Shown: positions 29,346-39,028 of the stretch, piece after piece
Position numbering within the stretch: position 1 is the first letter of the stretch
How the letters are laid out: each line of letters starts with the position of its first letter
Origin: Verrucomicrobiota bacterium
GTDB lineage: Bacteria > Verrucomicrobiota > Verrucomicrobiia > Limisphaerales > UBA8199
NCBI GenBank assembly: GCA_003176045.1
Contig: PSRM01000247.1
Coordinates: 1-50,664, forward strand
Length of the DNA stretch: 50,664 bases
Reading direction: 5' to 3'
Program-made: the position numbers and the translations under genes
The notes under the pieces: model-generated
The model's database searches: none
The model's input: only the letters and a program-made list of their open reading frames with translations
Told to the model about the DNA's origin: nothing

Positions 29346-29375
29346 ACCACGGATGAACGCAGATGAACACGGATG
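29346..29375. repeat. dispersed short repeat (acggatgaacgcagatgaacacggatg)
   Basis: acggatgaacgcagatgaac lies between the ManA-like gene and the next gene. The acgatga/acgcagatga style is common in repeat-rich genomes; no second full copy is in this window. Confidence 0.5.
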
Positions 29376-29496
29376 CAGCGAATCCGCAACGGACCGTCCG
29401 CAGCAAGGCCCAAAGTTCCAGCGCGCTCAGTCCTTGCCGAAAACGCAAGCATCTCCAACATTGTGTATGGATGAACCCTGCGGTTCGTCAAAGATT

Positions 29497-30366
29497 ATGG
29501 ATGACTACCACCGCTTGAATGATGCCGAATTGAAGGCGTTGTTCGACCATTTATTTCCGCATGGATTCGCGGGAGAGGACGTGCTGGTGGAGCTTGCGTG
29601 CGAAGGTTGGGAGAAATCACCTCTGAAGGCCTGCTTCCATCCATCGCCCGAACAGGTCTTTGAGGAGTGCCTCCGTCTACATAGGCGCTTCCAGGAGTTG
29701 GGCGCTTCACGGCGCAAGCGCAAACCGGACAACCCCGAACTCGTGCCCCAGCCCGAACCGACTTTAGCGCAGGTGCAGGCCGATTGGAAGGATGAGCCAG
29801 TGAATGAAGAAGAGGAGGTCCAGGAGCTGGTTGGTCGCTGCTTGTGGGACATCTTTTCGGATGGCCATGATGTCGTGGCCTCGGACGGACGCCTGGCCCA
29901 CCTCGGCTCGTTCCGTGGGGCTGGCGGGTTCATTGCCGATTACGTTGATGGGAAGCAGCGTGATGCCTGGGGCGGTGATTACCTGCGCTTCTACATGGGC
30001 ACATCCTGGATTTCTTGCTTGGGCATTCACGAGCGCGCCGATCTGACGCCCGTTTACGCGATGATCTTTCGACGTCTCAAAGCGCTCGGGGCGGATTGGG
30101 TGTACCATTTTCCTGAGCTTGGGTTAGTGGATTTCGGGCCGCGCCGGACAGCTTCGAGGAAACCCGAGGACTATTCGCCATCCGACGCCTTTGCCGAAGA
30201 GCAATCTGAGCGCGAGCGGCAGGCTGAGCTGGAGAGGGTCCGCGCGGAGTTGGCAAAAATTCACGAACGATCCAAACGCGAGGCATTGGATTGTCCGCCG
30301 CCGAAAGTCGTGCTGGCGTATCAGCAGGTTTTCGGACGTGACCCAAAAGGATGGCCGCCTGTGTGA
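29497..30366 (+). CDS. hypothetical protein, 289 aa
   Basis: No family recognised. MDDYHRLNDAELKALFDHLF starts at 29497; an ATG at 29467 would add ten residues. A glutamate-rich linker is followed by DIFSDGHDVVASDGRLAHLG and WGGDYLRFYMGTSWISCLGI, which suggest a compact alpha/beta domain. A charged C-terminal helix (EEQSERERQAELERVRAELA) follows and ends FGRDPKGWPPV. Soluble, no signal. It stands alone on the plus strand between divergently arranged minus-strand genes. Confidence 0.72.
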   Translation: MDDYHRLNDAELKALFDHLFPHGFAGEDVLVELACEGWEKSPLKACFHPSPEQVFEECLRLHRRFQELGASRRKRKPDNPELVPQPEPTLAQVQADWKDEPVNEEEEVQELVGRCLWDIFSDGHDVVASDGRLAHLGSFRGAGGFIADYVDGKQRDAWGGDYLRFYMGTSWISCLGIHERADLTPVYAMIFRRLKALGADWVYHFPELGLVDFGPRRTASRKPEDYSPSDAFAEEQSERERQAELERVRAELAKIHERSKREALDCPPPKVVLAYQQVFGRDPKGWPPV

Positions 30367-30456
30367 GTCCAAGAAAAGGTCGGGGCCTGGTACTTCATCG
30401 GAAGCTCGAATTCTGCGTCCGCGCCCACACGGCCGCCGAACACCCATTGGACCAAG

Positions 30457-30927
30457 TTAGGAAAAGACCGCCTCCAGGTCAGCGGTTAAGCCAGTCGCAG
30501 GATCCTTTACTTGTCCCTCTACAAATGTCTTCAACCTGCCGTCCGGAGTATAAATGGTGATTGCCTGTTGCGGTGGGTTGACCACCCAGACGCTTTTGAT
30601 ACCGCTCTTTAAGTAGATCTCGACCTTGTCCATTACCTCCAGGGTGCCTTGAGTCGGAGATAGGATTTCCACAACCAGAAGCGGCGGCTGGGTGACGTGG
30701 ACTTCATCGTGCCGGAAATCCACCGGTTGCCGCCGATACACCGAAAGATACGGGGTCGAAGGCCGGCCGTCCAACTCGAGCGATAGCTCGCTCATTACCC
30801 GATACTCTTTGTTTTTGGCGAATTCGATTGAAAGATTCGTCTGAGTGATCGCGTGGTTCTTGCTCGGCGTTGGTTTGCCTCTCTCACGTTCGTAGGTTCC
30901 CCGATTTTCCACGACCGCCGTATTCAT
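30457..30927 (-). CDS. Uma2 (DUF820) family protein, catalytic aspartate changed
   Basis: 156 residues. SELSLELDGRPSTPYLSVYR (46-65), LLVVEILSPTQGTLEVMDKV and YLKSGIKSVWVVNPPQQAI follow the Uma2 PD-(D/E)XK-like pattern. Family members usually read ..VPDLSVY.., but here the aspartate is tyrosine (Y60), so nuclease activity is doubtful. E87 in VVEILSP is kept. The length is on the short side (the family is commonly 180-200 residues). Uma2 copies are very abundant in Cyanobacteria and Verrucomicrobia; their role is unknown. Confidence 0.8.
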   Translation of the reverse strand: MNTAVVENRGTYERERGKPTPSKNHAITQTNLSIEFAKNKEYRVMSELSLELDGRPSTPYLSVYRRQPVDFRHDEVHVTQPPLLVVEILSPTQGTLEVMDKVEIYLKSGIKSVWVVNPPQQAITIYTPDGRLKTFVEGQVKDPATGLTADLEAVFS

Positions 30928-30997
30928 ATCAGGACATTACCACAAGCCATTCACAATGTGAACAATGATTCTTGCGCTTCACTCCGGAGATAGCACC

Positions 30998-31023
30998 TTT
31001 GCCTCTTTGCGCCTTTGCGTTAA
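30998..31023. repeat. tttgcg-type dispersed repeat
   Basis: ctttgcctctttgcgcctttgcg overlaps the end of the mutarotase-like gene. Same family as 487-512 and 17440-17474. Confidence 0.55.
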
Positions 31024-32159
31024 TTCTCCACGCCCAGAAAGCCCACGTCCAACGCAACGCTAATCGCCCTTCCTGTACGCGAAGCCAGCCGGACGGACTG
31101 CGCATCCGCCGCCGGAACAATCCGCGCGACGCAATCAAAACCTCTCGGGATGGGGGCGACGGCTATGATGTAATTGACCACGAGTGGTCGCATTGGATCC
31201 AGTCGAAGGCAGGTCGTGGAGCCTTTGGCGGAGAGCGGGTTCTTGCTCACTGACTCGGCCAGGCCGTAATGGAAATACGATGTGACTTCCTCCAGGCCCA
31301 GAACGTTGGTGTGCCGCCCGTTCCACGGCGGGTAATGCCGGCCGCCGTTGGACAGCCAGAGGATTGTCTGCCGCAGCACGCGCGGATCCTTGAGCGCGAA
31401 CCAAACGTAGCCCTCCGCCGGAAACGTCACGGCGGTCCAAACCAGTGGCAGCCTTTCATCGCTCACCAGGAGAACCAGGTCTTCAAATCCACGCCGTGCT
31501 GGATAGCGGCTTAGATCCGTGTAATTCCCGGTTTGGGTGGGCACTCTTTCCATTGACTTGAAAGCGGCGCCTGGGCGCAGGCAGGAATAGCCGCGAGCTT
31601 CGGGTTTCTCGAGCGATTCGGGAACGACCCAGCCTTGCCGGAACGGGTTGGTCGAAATCCGGCCGCTGCCTTCATTGTCGGGCAGTTTCAACATGGCGTG
31701 ATGGCCGAAACTCATTGGGCCGGTCATCCCGCTCACCACATGGCGTTCATAGATGGCGCTCTGGTCCGCGCGCAGCACAACAAATTTATCCACAAGCCCC
31801 TTGCGCGTGCGCGTGCGCAGGCTCAGGTGAAGCCGCTCCGGCGCGTGCGACTCCAGCTTCCAGCGGCGGTTTGCCGTTTCGCCGTGCGGCGGATGCCGTT
31901 CGCCGCGGTAAGGGGTTGCGTTGCCGCCGAACGGCAGGCAGAAAAAATCTCCACGCAAAACCTCGAGCATGGGTGGCAGTGTTGGCGCCACTGGTTCTTC
32001 CGCCCAGGGGGCAACGGAAAACGGTTGAATGGCTTTTCCTTTCACCCGAAACGTGACGGGACCGACTTGCCCGCCGGTTTCAGTGACGAACGCCTCGACT
32101 TCCGGCGTGGCAATCCGCCAGGAGGGTTGGCCGAATTTCACGGTTAGACTGGGTTTCAT
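31020..32159 (-). CDS. galactose-mutarotase-like (aldose epimerase superfamily) protein
   Basis: 379 residues, all-beta pattern with FVTETGGQVGPVTFRV near the N-terminus and FFCLPFGGNATPY, SFGHHAMLKLPDNE and PPWNGRHTNVLGLEEVTSYF later. Alternating strands and aromatic sugar-facing motifs recall the aldose-1-epimerase/galactose mutarotase fold. The enzyme activity is not certain. No signal peptide. It is divergent from the sugar-porter gene (100 bp between starts), so the two may share a control region and a carbohydrate role. Confidence 0.62.
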   Translation of the reverse strand: MKPSLTVKFGQPSWRIATPEVEAFVTETGGQVGPVTFRVKGKAIQPFSVAPWAEEPVAPTLPPMLEVLRGDFFCLPFGGNATPYRGERHPPHGETANRRWKLESHAPERLHLSLRTRTRKGLVDKFVVLRADQSAIYERHVVSGMTGPMSFGHHAMLKLPDNEGSGRISTNPFRQGWVVPESLEKPEARGYSCLRPGAAFKSMERVPTQTGNYTDLSRYPARRGFEDLVLLVSDERLPLVWTAVTFPAEGYVWFALKDPRVLRQTILWLSNGGRHYPPWNGRHTNVLGLEEVTSYFHYGLAESVSKNPLSAKGSTTCLRLDPMRPLVVNYIIAVAPIPRGFDCVARIVPAADAQSVRLASRTGRAISVALDVGFLGVEN

Positions 32160-32259
32160 CTGCCTGCACAGCGTGCGCGGGTTTTATTTCATGGCAAGAA
32201 CATTTCAAACTTGAACGACACACTCTTGTAAAAACGCGCCAGTGTGATAAGACAGGCGC

Positions 32260-33627
32260 ATGTTCGTCCTATTCGCGACTTTCGCCACCGCGCTGGGCGG
32301 GTTTCTGTTTGGATACGACACAGCGGTAATCAACGGGGCCAACACGTATCTCAAGAGCCATTTCCTCTTGACATCGGGGCAGGTGGGCATGGCCGGCGCC
32401 AGCGCCATCCTGGGCTGTATCCCAGGAGCGATGTTGGCCGGGTTCCTCAGCGATCGCTTCGGGCGCAAGAAGCTCCTTTTCTTCTGCGCGCTGCTTTACG
32501 CGCTATCGGGCATCCTCTCGGCTGTTCCGAGGACGTTTCCGGAATTTTTGGCGGCCCGATTCTTGAGCGGCCTGGGGATTGGTGCCTCTTCGATGGTGTG
32601 CCCGGTGTATATCGCCGAGATCGCGCCGGAGCGCTGGCGTGGCCGGCTCGGATCTCTTTTTCAACTGGCCATTGTGACGGGAATATTCGTAACGCTTTTC
32701 GTTAACCAACACATTCAGGGGATGGGCGATGACGCCTGGAACGCGAGCGCCGGTTGGCGCTGGATGCTGGGGATGGAAGTGCTTCCCGCCGCGCTGTTCG
32801 CCGGGCTGCTGTTGCCTGTGCCCGAGAGCCCGCGATGGCTGGCTCAGCAAGGGCAAAATGAGGCCGCGCTGGACATTCTCACTAAGGCTGGCGGGGCCGA
32901 ACACGCCCAGAAGGAATTGGCCGCCATCCGCGCCGCGATGAGCCAGGAGGAGGGCCGGCTCCGGGAATTGTTCAGCCGCGCCTATTCCCGGCCGCTGATC
33001 ATCGCCGTAGCCCTGATGATCGGCTCCCAGTTTTGCGGCATCAATGCCATCATCTACTACTCGACAGAAATCTTTGAATCGGCCGGCGCCCTCAAGGATG
33101 CCGCATTTACTTCGAGCGTGTGGATTGGATTGGTCAATCTATTGTTCACGTTTGTGGCGATCGGCCTGGTGGATGTGGCGGGACGCCGTCCCCTGCTGCT
33201 GGTGGGCACCACAGTGCAGGCCCTGGCGCTGGGCGTGGTGGGCTGGATGTTCCATGCGGGGCACCATGGTTTGCCGCTGTTGGTCTGCATCATGGTTTTC
33301 ATCTCAGCTTTCGCGATTGCGATGGGGCCCATTCCCTGGATTCTCTGCTCGGAGATTTTTCCCAACAAAGTGCGCGGGCGCGCCATGTCCATCGCCACCT
33401 TTACCATCTGGACCTCATGTTACATCGTGGCGCAAACCTTCCCCATGCTCAAGGATAGCACTGCTGTGGGGCCGGCCCGGACGTTTTGGATCTACGGTGT
33501 GGTCAGCGTGCTGACTTTCCTGTTCGTCTGGCGCAACGTGCCGGAAACCAAAGGCAGGACACTCGAACAAATTGAAGGCTTTTGGCAGCCACAAAAGGCG
33601 CCAGAACCTTCGAACCAATCTAGTTAA
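32260..33627 (+). CDS. sugar-porter family MFS transporter
   Basis: 455 residues, about 12 membrane helices. The signatures GFLFGYDTAVINGA (10-23), SDRFGRKKLLFF, VPESPRWLAQQGQ and NVPETKGRTLEQIEG are diagnostic of XylE/GalP/AraE-like proton-sugar symporters in the inner membrane. It should import a hexose or pentose; the substrate is unknown. A well-placed ATG at 32260 follows a 100-bp region divergent from the mutarotase-like gene. Confidence 0.94.
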   Translation: MFVLFATFATALGGFLFGYDTAVINGANTYLKSHFLLTSGQVGMAGASAILGCIPGAMLAGFLSDRFGRKKLLFFCALLYALSGILSAVPRTFPEFLAARFLSGLGIGASSMVCPVYIAEIAPERWRGRLGSLFQLAIVTGIFVTLFVNQHIQGMGDDAWNASAGWRWMLGMEVLPAALFAGLLLPVPESPRWLAQQGQNEAALDILTKAGGAEHAQKELAAIRAAMSQEEGRLRELFSRAYSRPLIIAVALMIGSQFCGINAIIYYSTEIFESAGALKDAAFTSSVWIGLVNLLFTFVAIGLVDVAGRRPLLLVGTTVQALALGVVGWMFHAGHHGLPLLVCIMVFISAFAIAMGPIPWILCSEIFPNKVRGRAMSIATFTIWTSCYIVAQTFPMLKDSTAVGPARTFWIYGVVSVLTFLFVWRNVPETKGRTLEQIEGFWQPQKAPEPSNQSS

Positions 33628-34021
33628 TTCTGTAGCCGCGCGTGTCAGTCCAATGCGGCTTATTCTTCATCTGCAGCCGGGCTCAAGTCCCGGAGGGACG
33701 ACAGACAATAGCCCAGCGTTTCAACGCTGGGACCGTCGTCGCGGCCGTGCGCGAGTCCCGTAGGGACGACAGAAAACGGTCTTTGTGCCGTCCCTCCGGG
33801 ACTTATTCCGCACGGCGGCACGAACCCAGCGTTGAAATTGAAACGCTGGGCTATTATTTGTCATCCCTGCGGGATTAAAACGCTCCAAAACGTAGTGCCA
33901 TTGCGTCCATACGCACCACCGCATCGGCATCTTTGGATTTTGTTGGCCTTTCCATCGAATTTTTCGATTTTGGGTCGGGATTTTCGATTTCCCAAACAAT
34001 CCAAACAGTCCTACGATCAAT
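33628..34021. repeat. spacer with two oppositely oriented copies of repeat family B
   Basis: Plus-oriented copy at about 33681-33770 (gtcccggagggacgacagac, cccagcgtttcaacgctggg). Inverted copy at about 33795-33880 (ccctccgggac, cccagcgttgaaattgaaac). Together they form a larger potential hairpin. After 33900 the sequence turns AT-rich (tttcgattttgggtc, gattttcgatt) just before the DUF2339 gene. Confidence 0.85.
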
Positions 34022-34161
34022 TTGATTCAAGGTTTAAAGCCTATGAACGAATCAGAACGAGCGGAACTGGAGCGGCTGAAACTGAGACAGGCGCAGTTGG
34101 AAAGCGACCTTCGGGCCTTGTCCAGGGAGATTACGACGCTGGGTTTGCGGCTCGATCAAGA

Positions 34162-34211
34162 AGTCCAAAGTCCAAAAGAATTCCAAAGTCCAAGGTCCAA
34201 AGTCCAAAGTC
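34162..34211. repeat. heptamer array agtccaa, inside DUF2339
   Basis: agtccaaagtccaaaagaattccaaagtccaaggtcc and two more units are translated as VQSPKEFQSPRSKVQSP in the linker after the coiled coil. It is the reverse complement of the tttggac family at 96-160 and 42721-42748. Confidence 0.88.
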
Positions 34212-34266
34212 CGATAGTCGAACAACCAACCCCAGTTTCTGGCGGTTCGGAACCCCCGCCAGAATC

Positions 34267-34294
34267 GGTCAGTGGTCAGTGGTCAGTGGTCGGT
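34267..34294. repeat. heptamer array ggtcagt x4, inside DUF2339
   Basis: Three perfect copies and ggtcggt code SVSGQWSVVG. Same family as 21341-21382. Confidence 0.9.
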
Positions 34295-35618
34295 GATCAT
34301 TCCGAGCCCCCGCCGCTTCCGCCGATTATTCCCGAAGCGGTGCCTGTGGGTCTGGCATTTTCCCGGCGAGAACCTGAGCGGGAGGAGGCTCAACACGCCG
34401 GCGAGAGCCCGGGCCGGGCAGGCCATCCGGCGCTCCCAGGTCTGGCCGTTCCGACTAGTAAGCCCTCTTTCGAAATGCGTCTGGGCACTTATTGGCTCGT
34501 TCGAATCGGGATCGTGATGGTCCTCACGGGTCTGGTTTTCTTTGGCAATCTGGCTTACCACAATTACATCAGCAAACTGGGGCCCGGCGGGAAACTTGCC
34601 CTGCTTTATGTTGCCAGCGGATTACTCCTCGGCGCCGGCGCATGGTGGCAGCGGCGGGCGGCCAAAGAATCTCTGAAAAACTATGCACAGGTGCTCTTCG
34701 CTGGTGGATTGGCGGCAGTCTATTTCACCACTTACGCGGCTTATCATATCGCCCAATTGCGCGTTATCGAGAGCGCTGCCGTTGATGGTCTGCTGCTGCT
34801 GGGTTGGGCGGCTTTCATGGTTTGGATAGCCGACCGCAAAAAATCCGAGGTGCTCGCGCTGTTTGCCGTTGGGCTGGCTTATTACACCTCGATCATCACC
34901 CACGTAGGTTCGTTCACATTGTGGTCGAATCTCGTGCTTACTTCCGCAGCGGTAGTGTTTCTTCTGCGCAACCGGTGGGCGGCCCTTTCCTTCGCCAGCC
35001 TCCTCGCTTCGTATGCCTCCTACGCGTTCTGGCGGTTTTTCGACGGGGAGAGTTGGCACTGGGCGACGCCGGAGCAGGGCTTGTGGACGGGCGCGCTGTT
35101 TTTGATGAGCTATTGGCTTGTGTTCACCGTGGCCGTGTTCGCCTCGCGGGGCGAGAAGTTTGCCGGCCAGAATCGCATCGCCTTCCTGACGTTCAACAAT
35201 GGCGCGTTCTTCTCGTTGTTTCTGTTGACTATGCTCCAGGTGCAAACCGGCGGATTCTGGAAGTTCTGCCTCGTGTATGGCTCGGTGCTGCTGGTGTTAG
35301 CAGTTGCCGCAACACGTATCCTCGCGAGCGAACCACTGGCCAGAAACTTTTATCTGACACAAGGACTCCTGCTGATAACGGTGGGCTTCATTACCGAATT
35401 CGCCGGGCTGAAACTTGCGCTCATTCTGGCAACCGAAAGCGTAATCCTGTTGATGGTCGGATCTCTTAGAAGAAACCTGGTGCTCCTGACAGGGGCCTAT
35501 TTGAGCGCCGGTCTTTCAGTAGGTTGGGGCATGGACGGCATGAAGCAATTCGACTCCTCCAGCCTTTGGCTGGGCGTCGGCCTGGGCGTGCTGATGGTCT
35601 GGTTGGAACCGAGCGCGG

Positions 35619-35678
35619 CTCTCCCTCTCCCCTTCGTCAGGGGGAAGGGGCCGAAGGGGAGAGGGTCGGGGTGAGGGG
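35619..35678. repeat. ccctctcccc hairpin repeat at the DUF2339 frameshift
   Basis: ccctctccccttcg (35623-35636) is the exact reverse complement of cgaaggggagaggg (35652-35665), followed by tcggggtgagggg. The element length does not keep the frame here, and the first DUF2339 frame stops within it. Confidence 0.85.
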
Positions 35679-36054
35679 TTCCTTGGAAGCAGCAGCGTCC
35701 GAAAAACTTGAACCTCACGATGTCACCGGACCCGCTGCGGCTCAGAGAGCCGCGCTCCTTCGCCCAGGTCCGGCGTACTTCTCGGCGCTGGCGTTGATCA
35801 TCTGGCTCATCGCGACCTGGGACAACACGAGCCGCGCGAATTTTCCAATCGTTCTTGGGGCCGAGGCACTGGTTCTAACATTTTCCTTCTATGTGTTGCA
35901 ATTGCACGAACTCACGGTACTTGGCCAAGCCTATGCAGTTGTAGCGAACCTGGCGTGGCTCGGAAACTTCGCTTCTGAATTGGGTTCGGCGCCACCGTGG
36001 TGGAATCCGGCCGCGCTGATTGTGACCACATTGGTTTTGGGGCACGTGTGGAAC

Positions 36055-36095
36055 AGTTCAAAGTTCAAGGTTCAAGGTTCAAGGTTCAAGGTTCT
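36055..36095. repeat. heptamer array aggttca x5-6, inside DUF2339
   Basis: agttca, aagttca, three aggttca and aggttct, translated as SSKFKVQGSRFKVLG between membrane helices. Same family as 15656-15696. Confidence 0.9.
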
Positions 36096-36424
36096 TGGCG
36101 ATCAGCGCTCGGGGTTCGGACTTGTATGTCAGGCGATTTATGCCCTTGGGATTGTGGCAGTGCTGTATTGCTGGCTTCATCCCAAATTCAAAGTCCAGCC
36201 GCAGGTGTGGCTGGCGCTGACGAGCGGACTGGCCATCTGCGTCACTGCCTACGGAGTGCTAACACGCTTCTGGTTTCTGGCGGCGTCCGGGCAGCTCTTC
36301 ATCCTGGCAAGCTGTATCGAATTCGGGTTGCAACTGGCTCAAGGCAGACCTGAGTGGTACTTGCCGCTGGCGCCCATCGCCGCCTTGGCGCTCCTTTCGG
36401 GCGCGACAGTCAAATGGTTCCAAA

Positions 36425-36497
36425 GGAGCGCCGAACTCCGTTTCGGCGCGAACGTGTCTGCGTCCACTCATCGCGCCGAAATAGAATTCGGCGCTCC
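36425..36497. repeat. 73-bp inverted-repeat element (family C), copy 1, inside DUF2339
   Basis: Arms of 27 bp (36425-36451, beginning ggagcgccgaactccg; 36471-36497, ending attcggcgctcc) with a 19-bp loop. Translated as RSAELRFGANVSASTHRAEI. The arms are identical to those of the copy at 40798-40870; the loop differs. Confidence 0.93.
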
Positions 36498-37232
36498 ACT
36501 GCTTGAAGCAGCTCGCGTTTATCGCTGGGCGGCCCTGGTTTTGGCCATCTGGTGGGTCTGCGAATACATCTCAGAACCTAACCGTGTTTGGGTGCTCGCT
36601 TTGCTGAGCGCTGCGACATTCGCCTGGGGCGGACTGCGCCGGAACGGCGAAGCACTTCTTTTCAGCGCCGCCTTCGCTGTGCCTGCGCTGTTCCTCTTCT
36701 GGGCCCCTTTGATGGATTCGCCTCATCTTTATTGGGGCCACCTGCTGCTGGTTTGTGCTCTCCTCGCTCAGCAGCAGTCCGCTCGGCGCTTTCCCGAACA
36801 CTTTGCTTTGAACTCAGAAGCGCATGCCGCACTGATCTTCATTGGCGGCTTCAGTCTGTGGCGCTTCCTCACGGTCTGGGTTTCCGAACAGGCCAGTGGC
36901 TTCTATCTCACGGCCAGTTGGTCGGTGCTCGCGCTTGTTTTGTTTGCTATCGGCATTGCTTTGCGCGAGCGAATATACCGATGGCTGGGGTTAGGCATTC
37001 TGGCGTGCGCCCTGGGCCGCGTGGTCGTCTTCGACGTCTGGCGGTTGGAAATGATCTACCGCGTCCTCAGCTTCATGGCCCTGGGCATCGTGCTGCTGGT
37101 GCTTGGGTTTATCTACAATAAATACCAGGAGAAAATCAGGGCGTGGTTGTAGGAGGCTGGGGTTGGAAGCCCTTGACAGTTAATCCATCACCGTTAATGT
37201 CTGACATTATGGCGACCACAAAATAGTGAGCT

Positions 37233-37616
37233 ATGATTACCTCAATTCATACCTTGATTTACTCCGACGATGCGAACGCAACCCGGGCTTTCTTGCGCGA
37301 TGTGCTCGGCTGGAAGTATGTGGCCGAGGACTGGGACAACAACTGGCTCATTTTCAAATCAGGGCCGAGCGAAATGGGCGTGCACCCCACGCACAGCGAA
37401 TGGGAAGGCAAAACCTATGATCACCCGCGTCATCACGCGATCGCGCTCATGTGCGACGACATCGAGACGACGGTGGCCGACCTGCGCGCAAAAGGAGCGC
37501 AGTTCCGAGGTCCGATCGAACAACGCGAGTACGGGCGCGTCATCATGATCATCGTCCCGGGCGCGGACGACATTCAGTTGTATCAGCCAACACACAAGCT
37601 TGCTTACAATCTCTAA
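37233..37616 (+). CDS. VOC (glyoxalase/bleomycin-resistance) family protein
   Basis: 127 residues with the paired beta-alpha-beta-beta-beta modules of VOC proteins: MITSIHTLIYSDDANATRAF (1-20), FLRDVLGWKYVAED, then HAIALMCDDIETTVADLRAK and a closing DDIQLYQP strand. It is a small metal-binding enzyme or sequestration protein; the substrate is unknown. ATG at 37233. It follows the DUF2339 gene by 80 bp on the same strand. Confidence 0.9.
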   Translation: MITSIHTLIYSDDANATRAFLRDVLGWKYVAEDWDNNWLIFKSGPSEMGVHPTHSEWEGKTYDHPRHHAIALMCDDIETTVADLRAKGAQFRGPIEQREYGRVIMIIVPGADDIQLYQPTHKLAYNL

Positions 37617-38099
37617 GCTCCAGTCCGCTATAGCTTTGCGCCGCGAAGTGAACACCGCGGAATCGGCTTTAGCCGGAGACATTCCATACTGCTTTCATGA
37701 ACACCGGGCTTCAGCCCGGTGTAGCCGAGCCCGGACAGCGAGAGCCGTTTCACCCGAATATTTCACACACTGATGGGAAGGCCAACGGTGCGCCGCGTGA
37801 GGGCACGCGGCCTACAAGCCAACACCGCTTTTCCTGTAGGCCGGGTGCCCTCACCCGGCGTCCCGGGGTGTGAAATATCCAGGTTAAACGGCTTCTCGCA
37901 GTTCGAGGAAGCCCCGAGCTTTCCAGGCTGTGGAGCGGCCGCTTACATTCCCATCGGGCTGAAGCCCGCGTGTTAATGAAAGCGGCACGGAGTGTCTGAG
38001 CTCGGTGTTTAAATAATGATCTTTGAACAAAATTCGAGCACTGCGGTCTTTTACTTTGTGATACAAAGTTAAATTCGCAAATTAACAAAGGACCTGTTT
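37617..38099. other. spacer with hairpin repeats between the VOC gene and a membrane-protein gene
   Basis: caccgggcttcagcccggtg (37700-37719) is a perfect hairpin. cgcgtgagggcacgcggcctac at 37794 and gtaggccgggtgccctcacccg at 37835 are related, partly inverted segments of another repeat. cgggctgaagcccg (about 37955) is a further hairpin. The last 60 bp before 38100 are AT-rich (aaagttaaattcgcaaattaac) and could hold the promoter. Confidence 0.7.
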
Positions 38100-38879
38100 A
38101 TGTCTGATACTTATCGTGTGCCCCCACCCATTCCAACCTTATCCGTCCGCCCTGCCCCCGCGCCGCCCCCCGAACCGCTCGGCACGCGTCCCGAAGAGCG
38201 CGAGCTGATCACTGGTCCCATTGCGGCAGTCGAGGCCATACTCCGCCAGCCGCGGCGGGTCATGTACCAGGTCCGGCAACCTGGGCCGGGCCGGCTCATC
38301 CTGCGGATGGTCTGTATTGTCATCTTCTGCAGCCTCGTCTATGGCGTGGTGGTCGGCACATTCTCCAACGGCGTGCAGCTTTGGGCCGCCCCGGCCAAGA
38401 TCGCCGGCGGACTGCTGATCACGGCGCTGATTTGTTTGCCGAGTCTCTACATTTTCACCTGCCTGAGCGGTTCGCAAGCGCGCCTGGCGGAGATTTGTGG
38501 GCTGCTGGCCGGGATGCTGCTCCTGAGCACTCTGCTACTCATTGGTTTCGCTCCCGTGGCCTGGCTGTTTTCGCAATCCACGGAATCGGTTACCTGGATG
38601 GGCGCGCTCCACCTGTTGTTCTGGTTCATCGCGACGGCTTTTGGGCTTCGGTTCTTTGCCAACGCCTATGCTCATTCGCAGGCTCGCTCGCAAGTGGGGC
38701 TGAACACCTGGATGTGCATCTTCGTGCTGGTGGCAGTGCAGATGACCACCGCCCTCCGCCCCATTGTGGGTACGGCCAAAACCTTCCTGCCGCAGGAGAA
38801 GAAGTTCTTCCTGGCCCACTGGGGCGATTGCCTCAAGCCCCTGACGCAGGACTCCCCCACGCCCGCGCTTACCCGCTAA
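38100..38879 (+). CDS. membrane protein, Yip1-like, first of a related pair
   Basis: 259 residues: a proline-rich cytosolic start (VPPPIPTLSVRPAPAPPPEP), then about six membrane helices (RMVCIVIFCSLVYGVVVGTF, GGLLITALICLPSLYIFTCL and others). It ends with a conserved-looking segment LRPIVGTAKTFLPQEKKFFL. The pattern is Yip1/DUF1282-like. Function unknown. The gene 266 bp downstream has the same helix layout and a similar ending, so the two are probably paralogues or subunits of one complex. Confidence 0.75.
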   Translation: MSDTYRVPPPIPTLSVRPAPAPPPEPLGTRPEERELITGPIAAVEAILRQPRRVMYQVRQPGPGRLILRMVCIVIFCSLVYGVVVGTFSNGVQLWAAPAKIAGGLLITALICLPSLYIFTCLSGSQARLAEICGLLAGMLLLSTLLLIGFAPVAWLFSQSTESVTWMGALHLLFWFIATAFGLRFFANAYAHSQARSQVGLNTWMCIFVLVAVQMTTALRPIVGTAKTFLPQEKKFFLAHWGDCLKPLTQDSPTPALTR

Positions 38880-38887
38880 CCCGCGCA

Positions 38888-38959
38888 AACTTTGTCCTTA
38901 ACTTTGTCGTAAACTTCGTCGAGAACTTAATCGCAAACTTAATCGCAAACTTAGTCGAT
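38888..38959. repeat. 12-bp tandem array aacttaatcgca x6
   Basis: Six units: aactttgtcctt, aactttgtcgta, aacttcgtcgag, aacttaatcgca twice, aacttagtcgat. It begins 9 bp after the stop of the first membrane-protein gene. Same family as 15732-15767. Confidence 0.92.
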
Positions 38960-39028
38960 GCTTTTTGCCATCTGCCATAAGCAATCTGCAATCCTACGCG
39001 TGCGGTCCGCGCACTCCACATTGCCTTT

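Larger units (their letters stand above)
34022..37152 (+). pseudogene. DUF2339 multi-spanning membrane protein gene, frameshifted at a repeat
   Basis: Two frames make one gene. The first (34022-35674) has a coiled-coil start (ERAELERLKLRQAQLESDL), a proline-rich linker and many membrane helices (TYWLVRIGIVMVLTGLVFFG). It ends abnormally in PFVRGKGPKGRGSG. The second frame continues to 37152 with more helices (LALIIWLIATWD, ending FIYNKYQEKIRAWL). Typical DUF2339 proteins are 900-1100 residues with 20 or more helices; the two halves together fit. The break coincides with a ccctctcccc hairpin repeat at 35619-35678. Four other repeats lie within the gene (34162-34211, 34267-34294, 36055-36095, 36425-36497). 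Function unknown. The start could be 34022 or 34043. Confidence 0.82.
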
